Shown piece after piece: positions 26,653 to 35,586 of a stretch of 64,000 nt of DNA. The stretch is from positions 2,047 through 66,046 of the forward strand of contig NZ_JALMDK010000021.1 of NCBI RefSeq assembly GCF_023094165.1. The letters are read 5' to 3'. The notes below the pieces were generated by a model. It saw only the letters and a program-made list of their open reading frames with translations. It was not told where the DNA came from and ran no database searches. Position numbers and translations under genes: made by a program. Position 1 is the stretch's first letter. Every line of letters starts with the position of its first letter. The DNA comes from Crossiella sp. S99.2. Its GTDB lineage: Bacteria; Actinomycetota; Actinomycetes; Mycobacteriales; Pseudonocardiaceae.

Positions 26653-26693
26653 CGCGAGCCCAGGTGGGGCGCTTACCCCCGCCTGGGCTCGCG
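26653..26693. terminator. Bidirectional hairpin, 12-bp stem
   Basis: CGCGAGCCCAGG (26653-26664) pairs with CCTGGGCTCGCG (26682-26693). It lies 12 bp after the sugar-binding protein stop and reaches over the 3' end of the convergent small membrane protein gene, so it can serve both. Confidence 0.75.
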
Positions 26694-26912
26694 TTCGTCC
26701 AGGTGCTGCTTCAGGGTTTCCGCGTCCAGCTTGGGGATCGGGAAGGTGCCGGTCGGGTAGTACGGCAGGGAGTCGACGTCCTCGCGCTCCCGCAGGTCCT
26801 CCACCGAGACCTGTCCCGGTCCGGTGCGCTCACCCGGCCAGAGTCGCAGCACCAGCACGGCCAGTGCGACACCCACCGGAAGGGCGAGCAGCACCCACCA
26901 CACAGCGCTCAT
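26673..26912 (-). CDS. Small single-pass membrane protein of unknown function
   Basis: Protein of 79 aa with one N-terminal membrane helix (VWWVLLALPVGVALAVLVL, residues 4-22) followed by a charged cytoplasmic tail with the sequence LPYYPTGTFPIPKLDAET. Start ATG 26912 has AGGAG 10 bp before it. I do not recognise a named family. It is convergent with the sugar-binding protein gene and its C-terminal codons lie within the terminator hairpin. Confidence 0.65.
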   Translation of the reverse strand: MSAVWWVLLALPVGVALAVLVLRLWPGERTGPGQVSVEDLREREDVDSLPYYPTGTFPIPKLDAETLKQHLDEREPRRG

Positions 26913-27051
26913 CGTTGTTGACTCCTGCTCGGATCGAGTTGTCTTCGAACCCTCAAGATACCTCGGCCGAGCCCCTGGTCCGTGCGCTCATCCACAGGTC
27001 AGGACAACGCTCTCACCTGCGTGATCAGGCTGTCGCGCAGGGTCACCCGAG

Positions 27052-27705
27052 TTAGCGGACGCCGCGGTAGAGGTTGAGGCAGTAGCGGCGCAGGGCCAGT
27101 TCGACCGGCGGCAGCAGCTGCACGGAGTCGCCGAGCGGGAGGCGGTAGCCGTTGTCGATGCCGTGCCGGCCGTAGAGGTGTTCCATCTCCGGGTGGCGCT
27201 GGCGGAAGTTGGAGTCGCCGGGGTAGAGGTCCAGGCTGATCTTGCCGCGCTCGCCGCGGGTCAGTTCGACCGCGCCGAGTTCGGCCCAGCGCAGGGTGAA
27301 CGGCGAACCGTGGTCCTCGTCCCAGCGCAGGCCGTGCGGGGAGATCCGCAGCCGCCGGTCGCGGGAGATCACCCGCCAGCACATGACCGCGATCAGGGAC
27401 AGACCGAGGAAGCCAGCGCCGAGCGCGCCGGTGGTCACCCGGAGCACGCCGCCCGCGCCGATCACGCCGAAGATCGCCAGCAGCATCACGACCAGGCCGA
27501 GCACGCCCGCGCCGACGGCGCCGACGAAGACCTTGCGCCGCGCCTTGGAGCTGAGGTCGAGCAGCACACCGGTGGACGCGGTGGGCACGCGCGGGCCGAG
27601 CGGGTTGCCGGAGTGCGTGTGCACGGGTGGGCGACCGCCGAAATTCGTTGCGGGATAAAGGTTCCGGGGAGGGGCCTTGGGGATTCGTACCGTCACGTTG
27701 TCCAT
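27052..27705 (-). CDS. Membrane protein with a PH-like C-terminal domain
   Basis: Protein of 217 aa. A polar N-terminus (about 1-60) is followed by two membrane helices (VGAVGAGVLGLVVMLLAIFG and GALGAGFLGLSLIAVMCW) and a C-terminal beta-rich segment (RLRISPHGLRWDEDHGSPF, AELGAVELTRGERG) like bacterial PH domains. The function is unknown. The start is probably ATG 27705; GTG 27732 is possible but sits too close to its GGAGG. It is divergent from the ltrA gene. Confidence 0.6.
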   Translation of the reverse strand: MDNVTVRIPKAPPRNLYPATNFGGRPPVHTHSGNPLGPRVPTASTGVLLDLSSKARRKVFVGAVGAGVLGLVVMLLAIFGVIGAGGVLRVTTGALGAGFLGLSLIAVMCWRVISRDRRLRISPHGLRWDEDHGSPFTLRWAELGAVELTRGERGKISLDLYPGDSNFRQRHPEMEHLYGRHGIDNGYRLPLGDSVQLLPPVELALRRYCLNLYRGVR

Positions 27706-27861
27706 CTGGGATACCCGCTGTTGCCCGCTCACCCCTCCAGCATAGGCCCGCGCGCGGGGTGCTCGGGGGTGACGCTGGTGGCTTTCGCACCCAACTTTCG
27801 TCGGTCCTCCATCCCGGTGTCCACAGAGGACAATCGCGGGAAACTGCCGCAGAATCAGCGC

Positions 27862-29040
27862 ATGCGACCCTGGCACCGGCCGATGGCCGCCCGCGACGCC
27901 ACCGAAGCGCACCGCGCGGCCACCCCGCTGGAACTGTTGTTCGACCTGTGTTTCGTGGTCGCGGTGGCCGCCGCGGCAGCCGGGCTGCACCACGGCCTGA
28001 GCGAGAACCACCTCGGCTCCGGCGTGCTCGGCTACGTGCTGGTGTTCTTCGCGATCTGGTGGGCCTGGATCAACTTCACCTGGTTCGCCTCCAGCTACGA
28101 CACCGACGATGTCCCCTACCGCCTGACCGTCCTGGTCCAGATCGCCGGTGGGCTGGTGATGGCCGCCGGGGTGTCACTGGCCTTCGAGCAGAACTACACC
28201 GTGATCACCATCGGCTACCTGGTGATGCGGTTGGCCATGATCGTCCAGTGGCTGCGCGCGGCCAGGGCCGATCCGCCGCGCCGGGCCTGCGCGCACCGGT
28301 TCGCGCTGGGCATCGCGCTGGTCCAGCTGGGCTGGATCGGCAGGCTGTTCCTGCCCGAGTCGCTGTTCCTGCCCGGGTTCCTGCTGCTCGCGGTGCTGGA
28401 GATGCTGGTGCCGGTCTGGGCCGAGCGCCGCGGCCCGACCCGCTGGCACCCGCACCACATCGCCGAGCGCTACGGCCTGTTCACGCTGATCGTGCTGGGT
28501 GAGTCGGTGCTGGCCGCGACCACCGCGATCCGCGCCGGGCTGTCCGCCCAGCAACACATCCCGATCCTGATCTCGCTGGCCGTGGCCGGGCTGGTGATCC
28601 TGTTCTCGCTGTGGTGGCTGTACTTCGACCAGCCCGCACCCGCCCTCGACGGCCTGGGCAAGGCGCTGAGCTGGGGCTACGGCCACTACCTGATCTTCGC
28701 CTCGGCCGCGGCGGTCGGCGCGGGCCTGTCCGTGGCGGTGGACTACGACCTGCATCGCGCGCACCTGTCCACGGCCGCCGCGGGCTTCGCGACCACGGTG
28801 CCGGTGGCGGTGTTCCTGCTCAGCGTGTGGCTGCTGCACATCGGGCCACGCAGCGGCGGCGCGCTGTCGATCGGGTTCCCGGTGACGGCGGTGCTGGTGC
28901 TGGGCTCGACGTTCTCGGGGGCGCCGATCCACGTGACGGCCGGGTTGCTGGCGGTGCTGGTGGCGGTGACGGTGATCAGCCGCGGCCGCGCGGCGGGTCA
29001 GCCGCGCAGTCCGGCCAGTAGCTCGTCCGCGGCGGCATAG
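27862..29040 (+). CDS. ltrA: Low temperature requirement protein A (LtrA) family membrane protein
   Basis: Protein of 392 aa with about ten to eleven membrane helices. It has the LtrA signature near the N-terminus (TPLELLFDLCFVVAVAAAA), the WAWINFTWFASSYDTDD loop, and IAERYGLFTLIVLGESVLAA. The family role is unclear; it was named from a Listeria mutant unable to grow in the cold. Start ATG 27862. The 3' end overlaps the convergent meaB gene by 43 bp. Confidence 0.85.
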   Translation: MRPWHRPMAARDATEAHRAATPLELLFDLCFVVAVAAAAAGLHHGLSENHLGSGVLGYVLVFFAIWWAWINFTWFASSYDTDDVPYRLTVLVQIAGGLVMAAGVSLAFEQNYTVITIGYLVMRLAMIVQWLRAARADPPRRACAHRFALGIALVQLGWIGRLFLPESLFLPGFLLLAVLEMLVPVWAERRGPTRWHPHHIAERYGLFTLIVLGESVLAATTAIRAGLSAQQHIPILISLAVAGLVILFSLWWLYFDQPAPALDGLGKALSWGYGHYLIFASAAAVGAGLSVAVDYDLHRAHLSTAAAGFATTVPVAVFLLSVWLLHIGPRSGGALSIGFPVTAVLVLGSTFSGAPIHVTAGLLAVLVAVTVISRGRAAGQPRSPASSSSAAA

Positions 29041-29963
29041 GGGTCCAGCTCGCCCTCGGCCACTCGTTTGCCCAGGTCGGTCAGTGCGGTGCCGCCGCGG
29101 AGATCGCCCAGCCGACTGCGCAGCTCGGCCAGTGCGATGGCCTCGATCTCCGCCTCGGCCCGCCGCTGCCTGCGCTGGTCCAGCTCGCCGTGCTCGGTCA
29201 TCCAAACCCGGTGGTCCAGCAGCGCGGTGACCACCTCGGGCACGCCCTCGGCCCGGCTGGCCACCGTCTTGATGATCGGCTGGCGCCACATCGCGCCGCG
29301 GATCTCCTTGCGGCCCAGGGAGATCATGTACTTCAGGTCGCGCACGGTGGCGTCGGCGCCGTCCCGGTCGGCCTTGTTCACCACGAACACGTCGGCGACC
29401 TCCAGGATGCCGGCCTTGGCCGCCTGGATGCCGTCACCCATGCCGGGGGCGAGCAGCACCACCGTGGTGTCGGCCAGCGCGACCACCTCGACCTCGGACT
29501 GGCCGACGCCGACGGTTTCGATCAGCACCACGTCGCAGCCCGCCGCGTCCAGCACCCGCAGCGCCTGCGGGGTGGCCCAGGACAGGCCGCCCAGGTGGCC
29601 GCGGGTGGCCATGGAGCGGATGAACACGCCGGGGTCGGTGGCGTGCTCCTGCATCCGGATCCGGTCGCCGAGCAGGGCGCCGCCGGAGAACGGGGAGGAC
29701 GGGTCGATCGCGAGCACGCCGACCCGTTTGCCCGCCTGCCGGAACGCGGTGACCAGCGCGGAGGTCGAGGTGGACTTGCCGACGCCTGGCGATCCGGTGA
29801 GACCGATGACCTGCGCGCGGCCGGTGTGCGGGGCCAGTGCCGCCGCGACCGCGCGCAGGTGCGGGCTGGCGTCCTCGACCAGGGAGATCAGCCGCGCGAC
29901 CGCGCGCGGCTGACCCTCCCGTGCTCGCTCGACCAGGTCGGCGACGTCGATCGCTCGGGCCAT
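28998..29963 (-). CDS. meaB: MeaB/ArgK-type GTPase, chaperone of B12-dependent acyl-CoA mutases
   Basis: Protein of 321 aa with P-loop GLTGSPGVGKST (around residues 55-66), the Mg-binding aspartates in VLAIDPSSPFSGGALLGDR, and NKADRDGAD for guanine recognition. MeaB loads and protects methylmalonyl-CoA-type mutases using GTP. Here the nearest mutase is icmA at 1.5 kb. It lies downstream of the thiolase gene (33 bp gap, same strand) and opposite the epimerase, an arrangement I recall from Streptomyces. Start ATG 29963. Confidence 0.92.
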   Translation of the reverse strand: MARAIDVADLVERAREGQPRAVARLISLVEDASPHLRAVAAALAPHTGRAQVIGLTGSPGVGKSTSTSALVTAFRQAGKRVGVLAIDPSSPFSGGALLGDRIRMQEHATDPGVFIRSMATRGHLGGLSWATPQALRVLDAAGCDVVLIETVGVGQSEVEVVALADTTVVLLAPGMGDGIQAAKAGILEVADVFVVNKADRDGADATVRDLKYMISLGRKEIRGAMWRQPIIKTVASRAEGVPEVVTALLDHRVWMTEHGELDQRRQRRAEAEIEAIALAELRSRLGDLRGGTALTDLGKRVAEGELDPYAAADELLAGLRG

Positions 29964-29996
29964 GTCAGACGGAGACCTGCTCGCCAGGGTCGACCA

Positions 29997-31196
29997 TTAG
30001 ACAGACGGTACCCGGATCACCAGCGCGTCACCCTGGCCGCCGCCGCCGCACAACGCGGCCGCGCCGACGCCGCCGCCGCGCCGCTGCAGCTCCAGTGCCA
30101 GGTGCAGCACCACCCGCGCGCCGGACATGCCGATCGGGTGGCCCAGGGCGATCGCGCCGCCGTTGACGTTGACCTTGGCGTCCGCGGCCGCCTCGTCCAG
30201 GCCGAGCTGGCGGGCGGCGACCACACCGACCGCGGCGAAGGCCTCGTTGATCTCGATCAGGTCCAGCTCGGCCGGGTCGATGCCGTCCTTGGCGCAGGCG
30301 GCCTTGATCGCGTTCGAGGGCTGCTCGTGCAGGCTGGCGTCCGGACCGGCCACCACGCCGTGCGCGCCGATCTCGGCCAGCCAGGTCAGGCCCAGCTCCT
30401 CCGCCTTGGCCTTGCTCATCACCACGACCGCGGCCGCGCCGTCGGAGATCTGCGAGGCCGAGCCCGCGGTGATGGTGCCGTCGGAGGCGAAGGCCGGGCG
30501 CAGCTTGCCCAGGGTGTCCACGGTGGTGTCCGCGCGCACGCCCTCGTCCGTGCCGAACAGCACCGGCTCGCCCTTGCGCTGCGGGATGGCCACCGGCGCG
30601 ATCTCCTGCTCGAAGATCCCGTTGGCCGTGGCCGCGGCGGCGCGCTGGTGCGAGCGGGCCGCGAAGGCGTCCTGCTCGGCCCGGGTCAGGCCGTAGCGCT
30701 GGTTGTACTTCTCGGTGGAGGCGCCCATCGCGACCTGGTCGAAGGCGCAGAACAGGCCGTCGTGCGCCATGTGATCCTGCAGGGTCACATCGCCGTACTT
30801 GAACCCGGAGCGGGACTTCGGCAGCAGGTGCGGGGCCTGGGTCATCGACTCCTGGCCACCGGCCACCACGATGTCGAACTCACCGGCGCGGATGAGCTGG
30901 TCGGCCAGCGCGATCGCGTCCAGGCCGGACAGGCACACCTTGTTGATGGTCAGCGAGGGCACGCTCATCGGGATGCCCGCGGCCACCGCGGCCTGCCGGG
31001 CGGGCATCTGCCCGGCGCCCGCGGTCAGCACCTGACCCATGATCACGTACTGCACGGCCTCCGGCGCGACCCCGGCCCGCTCCAGCGCGGCCTTGATGGC
31101 CACCCCGCCCAGCTGGGCGCCGGAGAAGTCCTTGAGCGAGCCGAGCAGCCGCCCCATGGGGGTACGGGCTCCGGCGACGATGACCGAACCAGACAC
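29997..31196 (-). CDS. Acetyl-CoA C-acetyltransferase (thiolase)
   Basis: Protein of 399 aa with the thiolase catalytic set: nucleophile Cys88 in NKVCLSGLDAI, the NEAFA motif, His in GHPIGMSGAR, and the final Cys in CGGGGQGDA. Size and motifs fit a biosynthetic or degradative short-chain thiolase that joins two acetyl-CoA to acetoacetyl-CoA or the reverse. Start GTG 31196 is preceded by GGAGG at 5 bp; an upstream GTG at 31214 has no site. It probably forms an operon with meaB. In context it may start the acetoacetyl-CoA to crotonyl-CoA route. Confidence 0.92.
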   Translation of the reverse strand: MSGSVIVAGARTPMGRLLGSLKDFSGAQLGGVAIKAALERAGVAPEAVQYVIMGQVLTAGAGQMPARQAAVAAGIPMSVPSLTINKVCLSGLDAIALADQLIRAGEFDIVVAGGQESMTQAPHLLPKSRSGFKYGDVTLQDHMAHDGLFCAFDQVAMGASTEKYNQRYGLTRAEQDAFAARSHQRAAAATANGIFEQEIAPVAIPQRKGEPVLFGTDEGVRADTTVDTLGKLRPAFASDGTITAGSASQISDGAAAVVVMSKAKAEELGLTWLAEIGAHGVVAGPDASLHEQPSNAIKAACAKDGIDPAELDLIEINEAFAAVGVVAARQLGLDEAAADAKVNVNGGAIALGHPIGMSGARVVLHLALELQRRGGGVGAAALCGGGGQGDALVIRVPSV

Positions 31197-31338
31197 GGCT
31201 GCCTCCAGCGACACTGCGGGTGGGAATTGGTCTGTTGGGACTGGCTTGGACCATACCGCCGGTACGCGACAGCCTGCCTTGTGAGGACGCCCACAGAAAG
31301 CACGGGTAACCCGGCCGGTCAGTTACTAGTCTGCCCCT

Positions 31339-31788
31339 ATGCAGCAGGAACTCGGGAAATTCGTCACCGCGATCGACCACGTGGGCATCGCCGTGCCCGA
31401 CCTGGACGAGGCGATCGCCTTCCACCGCGAGACCTTCGGGCTGGAGGTGGCGCACGAGGAGACCAACGAGGAGCAGGGCGTGCGGGAGGCCATGCTGCGC
31501 GCCCCCGGCGATGTCACCGGCGCGACCCAGATCCAGCTGCTCGCGCCGTCCCGGCCGGACTCGACCATCGCCAAGTTCATCGGCCGCAGCGGCCCCGGCC
31601 TGCAGCAGCTGGCCTACCGGGTGACCGACATCGAGGCGGCCTGCGCGGCGATCAAGGCCAAGGGCCTGCGGCTGCTCTTCGCCGAGCCCAAGCGCGGCAC
31701 CTCGGACAGCCGGATCAACTTCATCCACCCCAAGGACGCCGGCGGCGTGCTGGTCGAACTGGTGGAACCGGCCAAGAACGGCCACTGA
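31339..31788 (+). CDS. mce: Methylmalonyl-CoA epimerase
   Basis: Protein of 149 aa of the vicinal oxygen chelate fold. Metal ligands are visible as His14 in AIDHVGIAV, the Gln/His region at LQQLAYRV and the Glu in GVLVELVEP. It interconverts (2R)- and (2S)-methylmalonyl-CoA and, in some organisms, ethylmalonyl-CoA epimers. It is divergent from the thiolase-meaB pair, sharing a 142-bp promoter region, and ends at a strong hairpin. Confidence 0.92.
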   Translation: MQQELGKFVTAIDHVGIAVPDLDEAIAFHRETFGLEVAHEETNEEQGVREAMLRAPGDVTGATQIQLLAPSRPDSTIAKFIGRSGPGLQQLAYRVTDIEAACAAIKAKGLRLLFAEPKRGTSDSRINFIHPKDAGGVLVELVEPAKNGH

Positions 31789-31795
31789 CCTGGGT

Positions 31796-31827
31796 GTGGC
31801 GTTCCCGGCTCGCACCGGGAACGCCAC
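31796..31827. terminator. Bidirectional terminator hairpin, 13-bp perfect stem
   Basis: GTGGCGTTCCCGG (31796-31808) pairs with CCGGGAACGCCAC (31815-31827), loop of 6. It sits exactly between the 3' ends of the convergent mce and penicillin-acylase-type genes. Confidence 0.85.
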
Positions 31828-31833
31828 CAGCAC

Positions 31834-34254
31834 TCAGGAGGACTTGGGCACCAGGATCAGGTACCGCTCGGCATTCCGCTCCACCGCGGCCTTGCTGTAG
31901 AGCAGCGGGAAGTACTCGCCCTTGCGCCAGCTCTCGGCCAGGTCCTTGTAGTGCGGGTCAGCCGGGTTGCCGGACTGGCCCGGCGCGTTGACCGCCTTCG
32001 AGCCGTCCCAGTTGCCGACGTCGATGACCACCCGCAGCGAGGCGCCGCCGATGTGCCGGAAGTCGGCCGACTCGTACTCGGAGTTGTTCACCGTGTCCGA
32101 GGCCCCGCCACGCGGGAACGGGCCGACGTTGAGCCGCTTGCGGGCGGCCTCGTCGACCAGTGGCGAGATCGGGTTCTCGAACCGGGTGTGCTGCAACTTG
32201 CCCCACTGCCAGGCGGCCTGGTCCGCGCCGAGCTTCTGCTCGACCTCGGCCCTGGCGCTGACCAGCGAGTCCAGCAACAGCTTGTCCCGCTTGGCCTTGG
32301 CGTCCGCGCCGAAGTAGTTCTCCGGGTGCTCCAGCGCGTCGATCAGGACCTGGGTGTCCGGCTTGGTGAAGAAGTCCACCCCCGGCAGCACGGTCCGGGT
32401 GAACTGCGGGCCGAGGTGCTTGGTGAACCAGGTCTCGTACAGCGCGGCCGGACCCGATTCCGGCCCGGTCACGTGGTTCCAGCCCTTGAGCAGCTCCAGC
32501 GATGCCTTGATCTTGGGATCAGCGCTGGTGAGCGAGCCCAGCACCGCGGTGATCTTGCGGGCCGGGATGGACAGGAAGTCGTTCTGCAGCTTCAGCGAGT
32601 CCTCGAAGGCCAGCTTCGGCTTCCCGTTGAGCACCTCCGCGATCCGCTGCGCCCGGTACGGGTCCGACCAGGCGTCGTAGCCCAGTCCCAGCTTCTGGTG
32701 CGAGGCCGGGACGTTCATCTCGTTGGCCGTGGCCACCCAGCCACTGGCCGGGTTGATCGTGCGCGGCAGGTCGTCGCCGGAGTAGAAGCCGTTCCACTCG
32801 TAGCGCCCGTCGCCGGGCACCGGCAGCAGACCGTCGTGGTTGGGCCGCTTGGGCACCAGCGCGCCGGGCAGCCAGCCGATCTGGCCCTGTGTGTTGGCGT
32901 AGACGTGGTTCGCGCCGGGCGCGCCCCACTTCTTCAGCGCCTCACCGAACTGCTGTGCCGTCTGTGCCGTCTGGTAACCCAGCGAGGCGAAGTAGGGCGA
33001 GGTGCCCGGCTCCATCCACACCGTGCGCAGCCCGTAGGCCAGGTGCCGCTGGGCGTCGACGTAGAGCACCGGTCCGTGCCGGCTGAAGGAGAGCGCCAGA
33101 TCCCGGCTCTGCTCCCCCTTGACCGGCAGTTTCTCGGTCACCGTGCGGAAGGACTCGTACCCGTCGCCGTACTTGTACCGGCTGTGGTCGGCCGGATCGA
33201 GCTGGTAGACGTAGAGATCCTCCTGGTCGGCCGGGAACATGGTCAGCCCGAACGCCGAGGTGCCGTTGTGTCCCAGGGACAGGCCAGGGATCATCGGCTC
33301 GCCGGCGCCCACGATGTCCAGCCCCGGCGCGGACAGGTGCGCCAGGTACCGCGAGGACGGCAGGGTCATCAGCCGGTGCGGGTCATCGGCCAGCACCGGT
33401 CGCCCGGTCGCCGACTTCGCCGCGGAGATGGCCCAGTTGTTGCTGCCCTGCGCGGGCGGCGCCTTGCTGACGCTGATCTTGCCCGCGCCCGCGTCGAAGG
33501 TCACCGGGAGCACGGCGGCCCCGTAGGCGTTGAGCAGCGGCTCGGCCACCTGGGCCACCGCGCAGACGTCCAGGCCCTGGGGGACCGAGACGGCGTGCTT
33601 GGGTTCCAGGTTCTGCCGGATCGCGTCGGCCTCCGGGCTGCCGGCCAGGCAACTGGTCAGCGCGCGCAGCGCCTCGTAGTAGCCGTTGGTGACCAGGGCG
33701 TGGTGCCGGATGCGCACCACGTCCTCGGGCTGCCACTTCGCCGGGCGGTAACCGAGGGTCCGGAATTCCTCGGGCAACGCGTTCGGGTTCCTGGCCAGCC
33801 ATTCCAGGTAGCCGTTGATCCCGGCGACGAACTTGGTGGCGACCTCCTTGGCCTGCGGCGGGTAGGCCGCCCATTCCTTGGCCAGGTCACCGCGGTAGAG
33901 CACCGAGCGGGCGCCCTTGTCCAGCTCGGCGTACCCCGCGCCGAGCACCTCGGAGAGCGTGCCCAGCCCGCGGCGGTGCCACAGGTCGAGCTGGAAGAGG
34001 CGGTCCCTGGCGGCGTTGAAGCCCTGCCCCAGGTACACATCGGCGGTGTTGGTGGCGTAGATGTGCGGCACGCCCCACTTGTCCAGGACCATGCGCACCG
34101 GCGCGGTGAGCCCGGCGACCTGGACGGTGGTGGTGCTGCGACCCGCTGGTTCGGCGAGGGCGGTCGGTGCGATCACACCGGTTGCCAGCACACCGGCCAG
34201 CAGCAACGCCCCCTTTCTCTTTCCTCGCAAGAAGAATCGTGCCGTGCGTGTCAT
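31834..34254 (-). CDS. Secreted penicillin acylase family Ntn-hydrolase
   Basis: Protein of 806 aa with a signal peptide ending near TALA/EPAG (residue 34). The precursor layout is alpha chain, spacer and beta chain. The beta chain is expected to begin at Ser271 in QGSNNWAIS, the catalytic N-terminal nucleophile after self-cleavage. Length and the motif LGHNGTSAFGLT fit the aculeacin A acylase/cephalosporin acylase/PvdQ group, which cleaves amides such as acyl-homoserine lactones, lipopeptides or beta-lactam side chains. Substrate is not predictable. Start ATG 34254. A TetR gene lies upstream on the same strand. Confidence 0.9.
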   Translation of the reverse strand: MTRTARFFLRGKRKGALLLAGVLATGVIAPTALAEPAGRSTTTVQVAGLTAPVRMVLDKWGVPHIYATNTADVYLGQGFNAARDRLFQLDLWHRRGLGTLSEVLGAGYAELDKGARSVLYRGDLAKEWAAYPPQAKEVATKFVAGINGYLEWLARNPNALPEEFRTLGYRPAKWQPEDVVRIRHHALVTNGYYEALRALTSCLAGSPEADAIRQNLEPKHAVSVPQGLDVCAVAQVAEPLLNAYGAAVLPVTFDAGAGKISVSKAPPAQGSNNWAISAAKSATGRPVLADDPHRLMTLPSSRYLAHLSAPGLDIVGAGEPMIPGLSLGHNGTSAFGLTMFPADQEDLYVYQLDPADHSRYKYGDGYESFRTVTEKLPVKGEQSRDLALSFSRHGPVLYVDAQRHLAYGLRTVWMEPGTSPYFASLGYQTAQTAQQFGEALKKWGAPGANHVYANTQGQIGWLPGALVPKRPNHDGLLPVPGDGRYEWNGFYSGDDLPRTINPASGWVATANEMNVPASHQKLGLGYDAWSDPYRAQRIAEVLNGKPKLAFEDSLKLQNDFLSIPARKITAVLGSLTSADPKIKASLELLKGWNHVTGPESGPAALYETWFTKHLGPQFTRTVLPGVDFFTKPDTQVLIDALEHPENYFGADAKAKRDKLLLDSLVSARAEVEQKLGADQAAWQWGKLQHTRFENPISPLVDEAARKRLNVGPFPRGGASDTVNNSEYESADFRHIGGASLRVVIDVGNWDGSKAVNAPGQSGNPADPHYKDLAESWRKGEYFPLLYSKAAVERNAERYLILVPKSS

Positions 34255-34370
34255 GCTGAACTCAGCCCCAGTTCATGTCTCGTTGTCACCTGATCGGATG
34301 ACGGAAGGACACGTGTCCTTGATATCTGGAGACCTCGGGGCAAACCAGGAAGTTTCGGCGTTATTAAGCC

Positions 34371-34943
34371 CTACTTGACAGGTGGATCAAGGGTTCCGAT
34401 CGCCCGCGCGATCAGCTCCACCTCGGCCGCCAGGCGGTCGGCCTGGGCGGCAGGCCAGTCCGGGTGGTGCCGGGCCACCGAGTGCCGGTAGCCCACGGCC
34501 AGCGCGAGCAGGGTGGCCGCCGCGGTCACCGTGGTCGCGGGCGCGTCCGGCCGGGCCGCGGCGATCACCTCCTGGGCGTGGCCCACGGTCCGCTCGAACC
34601 GGGCGTGCAAGGCATCGCGCACCGCGGGGTGGGTGTCGGCTTCCCGCCACAGCAGGTGGCTGAGCAGGGTCGAATCGTCGTGGTGCGCGTCCAGCTCGGC
34701 CACCAGCGCGCGCAGGCTGGCCGCGACATCGCCAGGCACCACAACGGTTTCCAGGTCCACCGGGTGTTCGGGCAGCCGGTCGACCAGCGCGGCCAGCAGG
34801 TCCGGTTTGCGGCGGAAGTAGTAGTGCACCAACGCCTTGGGCACCCCGGCCGCCTCGGCGATCCGGGAGGTGGGGGTGGCGTCGAAGCCGGACTCGGCGA
34901 AGAGGGTCTCGGCCGCGGCCAGGATGCGATCTTTGGCGGACAG
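34371..34943 (-). CDS. TetR family regulator with a probable CTG start
   Basis: Protein of 190 aa if begun at CTG 34943. The complete TetR helix-turn-helix is encoded only from there: DRILAAAETLFAESGF, TSRIAEAAGVPKALVHYYFR. No ATG, GTG or TTG occurs in frame before GTG 34844, and starting at 34844 would delete two helices of the DNA-binding domain. A perfect AAGGAG stands 8 bp before the CTG. The C-terminal part is a ligand-binding helical domain of unknown effector. It is followed on the same strand by the acylase gene and preceded by an SPW membrane protein gene. A TetR-type palindrome before ccr (35525) is a possible target. Confidence 0.8.
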   Translation of the reverse strand: MSAKDRILAAAETLFAESGFDATPTSRIAEAAGVPKALVHYYFRRKPDLLAALVDRLPEHPVDLETVVVPGDVAASLRALVAELDAHHDDSTLLSHLLWREADTHPAVRDALHARFERTVGHAQEVIAAARPDAPATTVTAAATLLALAVGYRHSVARHHPDWPAAQADRLAAEVELIARAIGTLDPPVK

Positions 34944-34951
34944 GGCGATTT

Positions 34952-34957
34952 CTCCTT
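34952..34957 (-). promoter_or_regulatory. Ribosome binding site that supports the CTG start of the TetR gene
   Basis: AAGGAG on the minus strand, separated by 8 bases from CTG 34943. There is no ATG, GTG or TTG start near it in any useful frame, so it is the main evidence for the unusual start codon. Confidence 0.6.
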
Positions 34958-35013
34958 GGCACAGCAGGAGGCCGGTCGCCGCCAGGGACGACCGGCCCGC
35001 GTTCAGCCGACGG

Positions 35014-35373
35014 TCAGTGCGATCCGGCCAGCCCGTGCGCGGCGTTGGCCGCGGGCAGGGCCGAGGCGCCGGCCAGGATGGCCAGCACGCCGACGACCCA
35101 GGACATCCAGGCCGCGGCCATCAGTTCGGTGCTGTAGCCCATCACCCAGGGCGCCAGGAACAGCAGCGCGCCCAGGCCCATGTGCACGTACTCACTGGCC
35201 ACCGAGCCCGGCTGGGCCAGCGACCACAGGGCGGACACACCCAGCAGCGCGCCCAGCAACACCATGGTCCACATCGAGCGTTCGGAGCTGTCCAGCACCA
35301 TCGGGCTCAGCAGCACGACCACGCCCATGACCACCGCGGCCCAGTCCTGCCAGCGGCTCCATGCCTTCTCCAT
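35014..35373 (-). CDS. SPW repeat membrane protein
   Basis: Protein of 119 aa with four membrane helices arranged as two similar halves. Each half has the SPW-like motif: LLSPMVLD in the first and FLAPWVMGY in the second. SPW proteins are small bacterial membrane proteins of unknown function. Start ATG 35373 follows GGAGGTGG. It may share a transcript with the TetR gene downstream (70 bp gap). Confidence 0.75.
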   Translation of the reverse strand: MEKAWSRWQDWAAVVMGVVVLLSPMVLDSSERSMWTMVLLGALLGVSALWSLAQPGSVASEYVHMGLGALLFLAPWVMGYSTELMAAAWMSWVVGVLAILAGASALPAANAAHGLAGSH

Positions 35374-35524
35374 CACGACCACCTCCATTGACGGCCGAAA
35401 AGGGTCTTCCTAGCTCCCAGAGTCCTCCCTGATTGGCCGCCCGGTCAAGAATTCCGCGCGTTCCCAGGGTCACGATCGGACGAACCTCGCCGTGCAGTGG
35501 CTCACAACTCGGCTTCTGGATCGT

Positions 35525-35538
35525 TTACTCGTGAGTAA
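35525..35538. promoter_or_regulatory. Candidate TetR-type operator upstream of ccr
   Basis: TTACTC-GT-GAGTAA is a perfect inverted repeat with 6-bp arms, 48 bp before the ccr start codon. Its A/T-rich ends stand out in this DNA. The form is typical of TetR-family sites. The TetR encoded 600 bp away is the nearest candidate, but other regulators are possible. Confidence 0.55.
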
Positions 35539-35586
35539 CCTCCCCCGAACTGCGCCGATGGCATACAACACCCACGGAGGTCCCCC

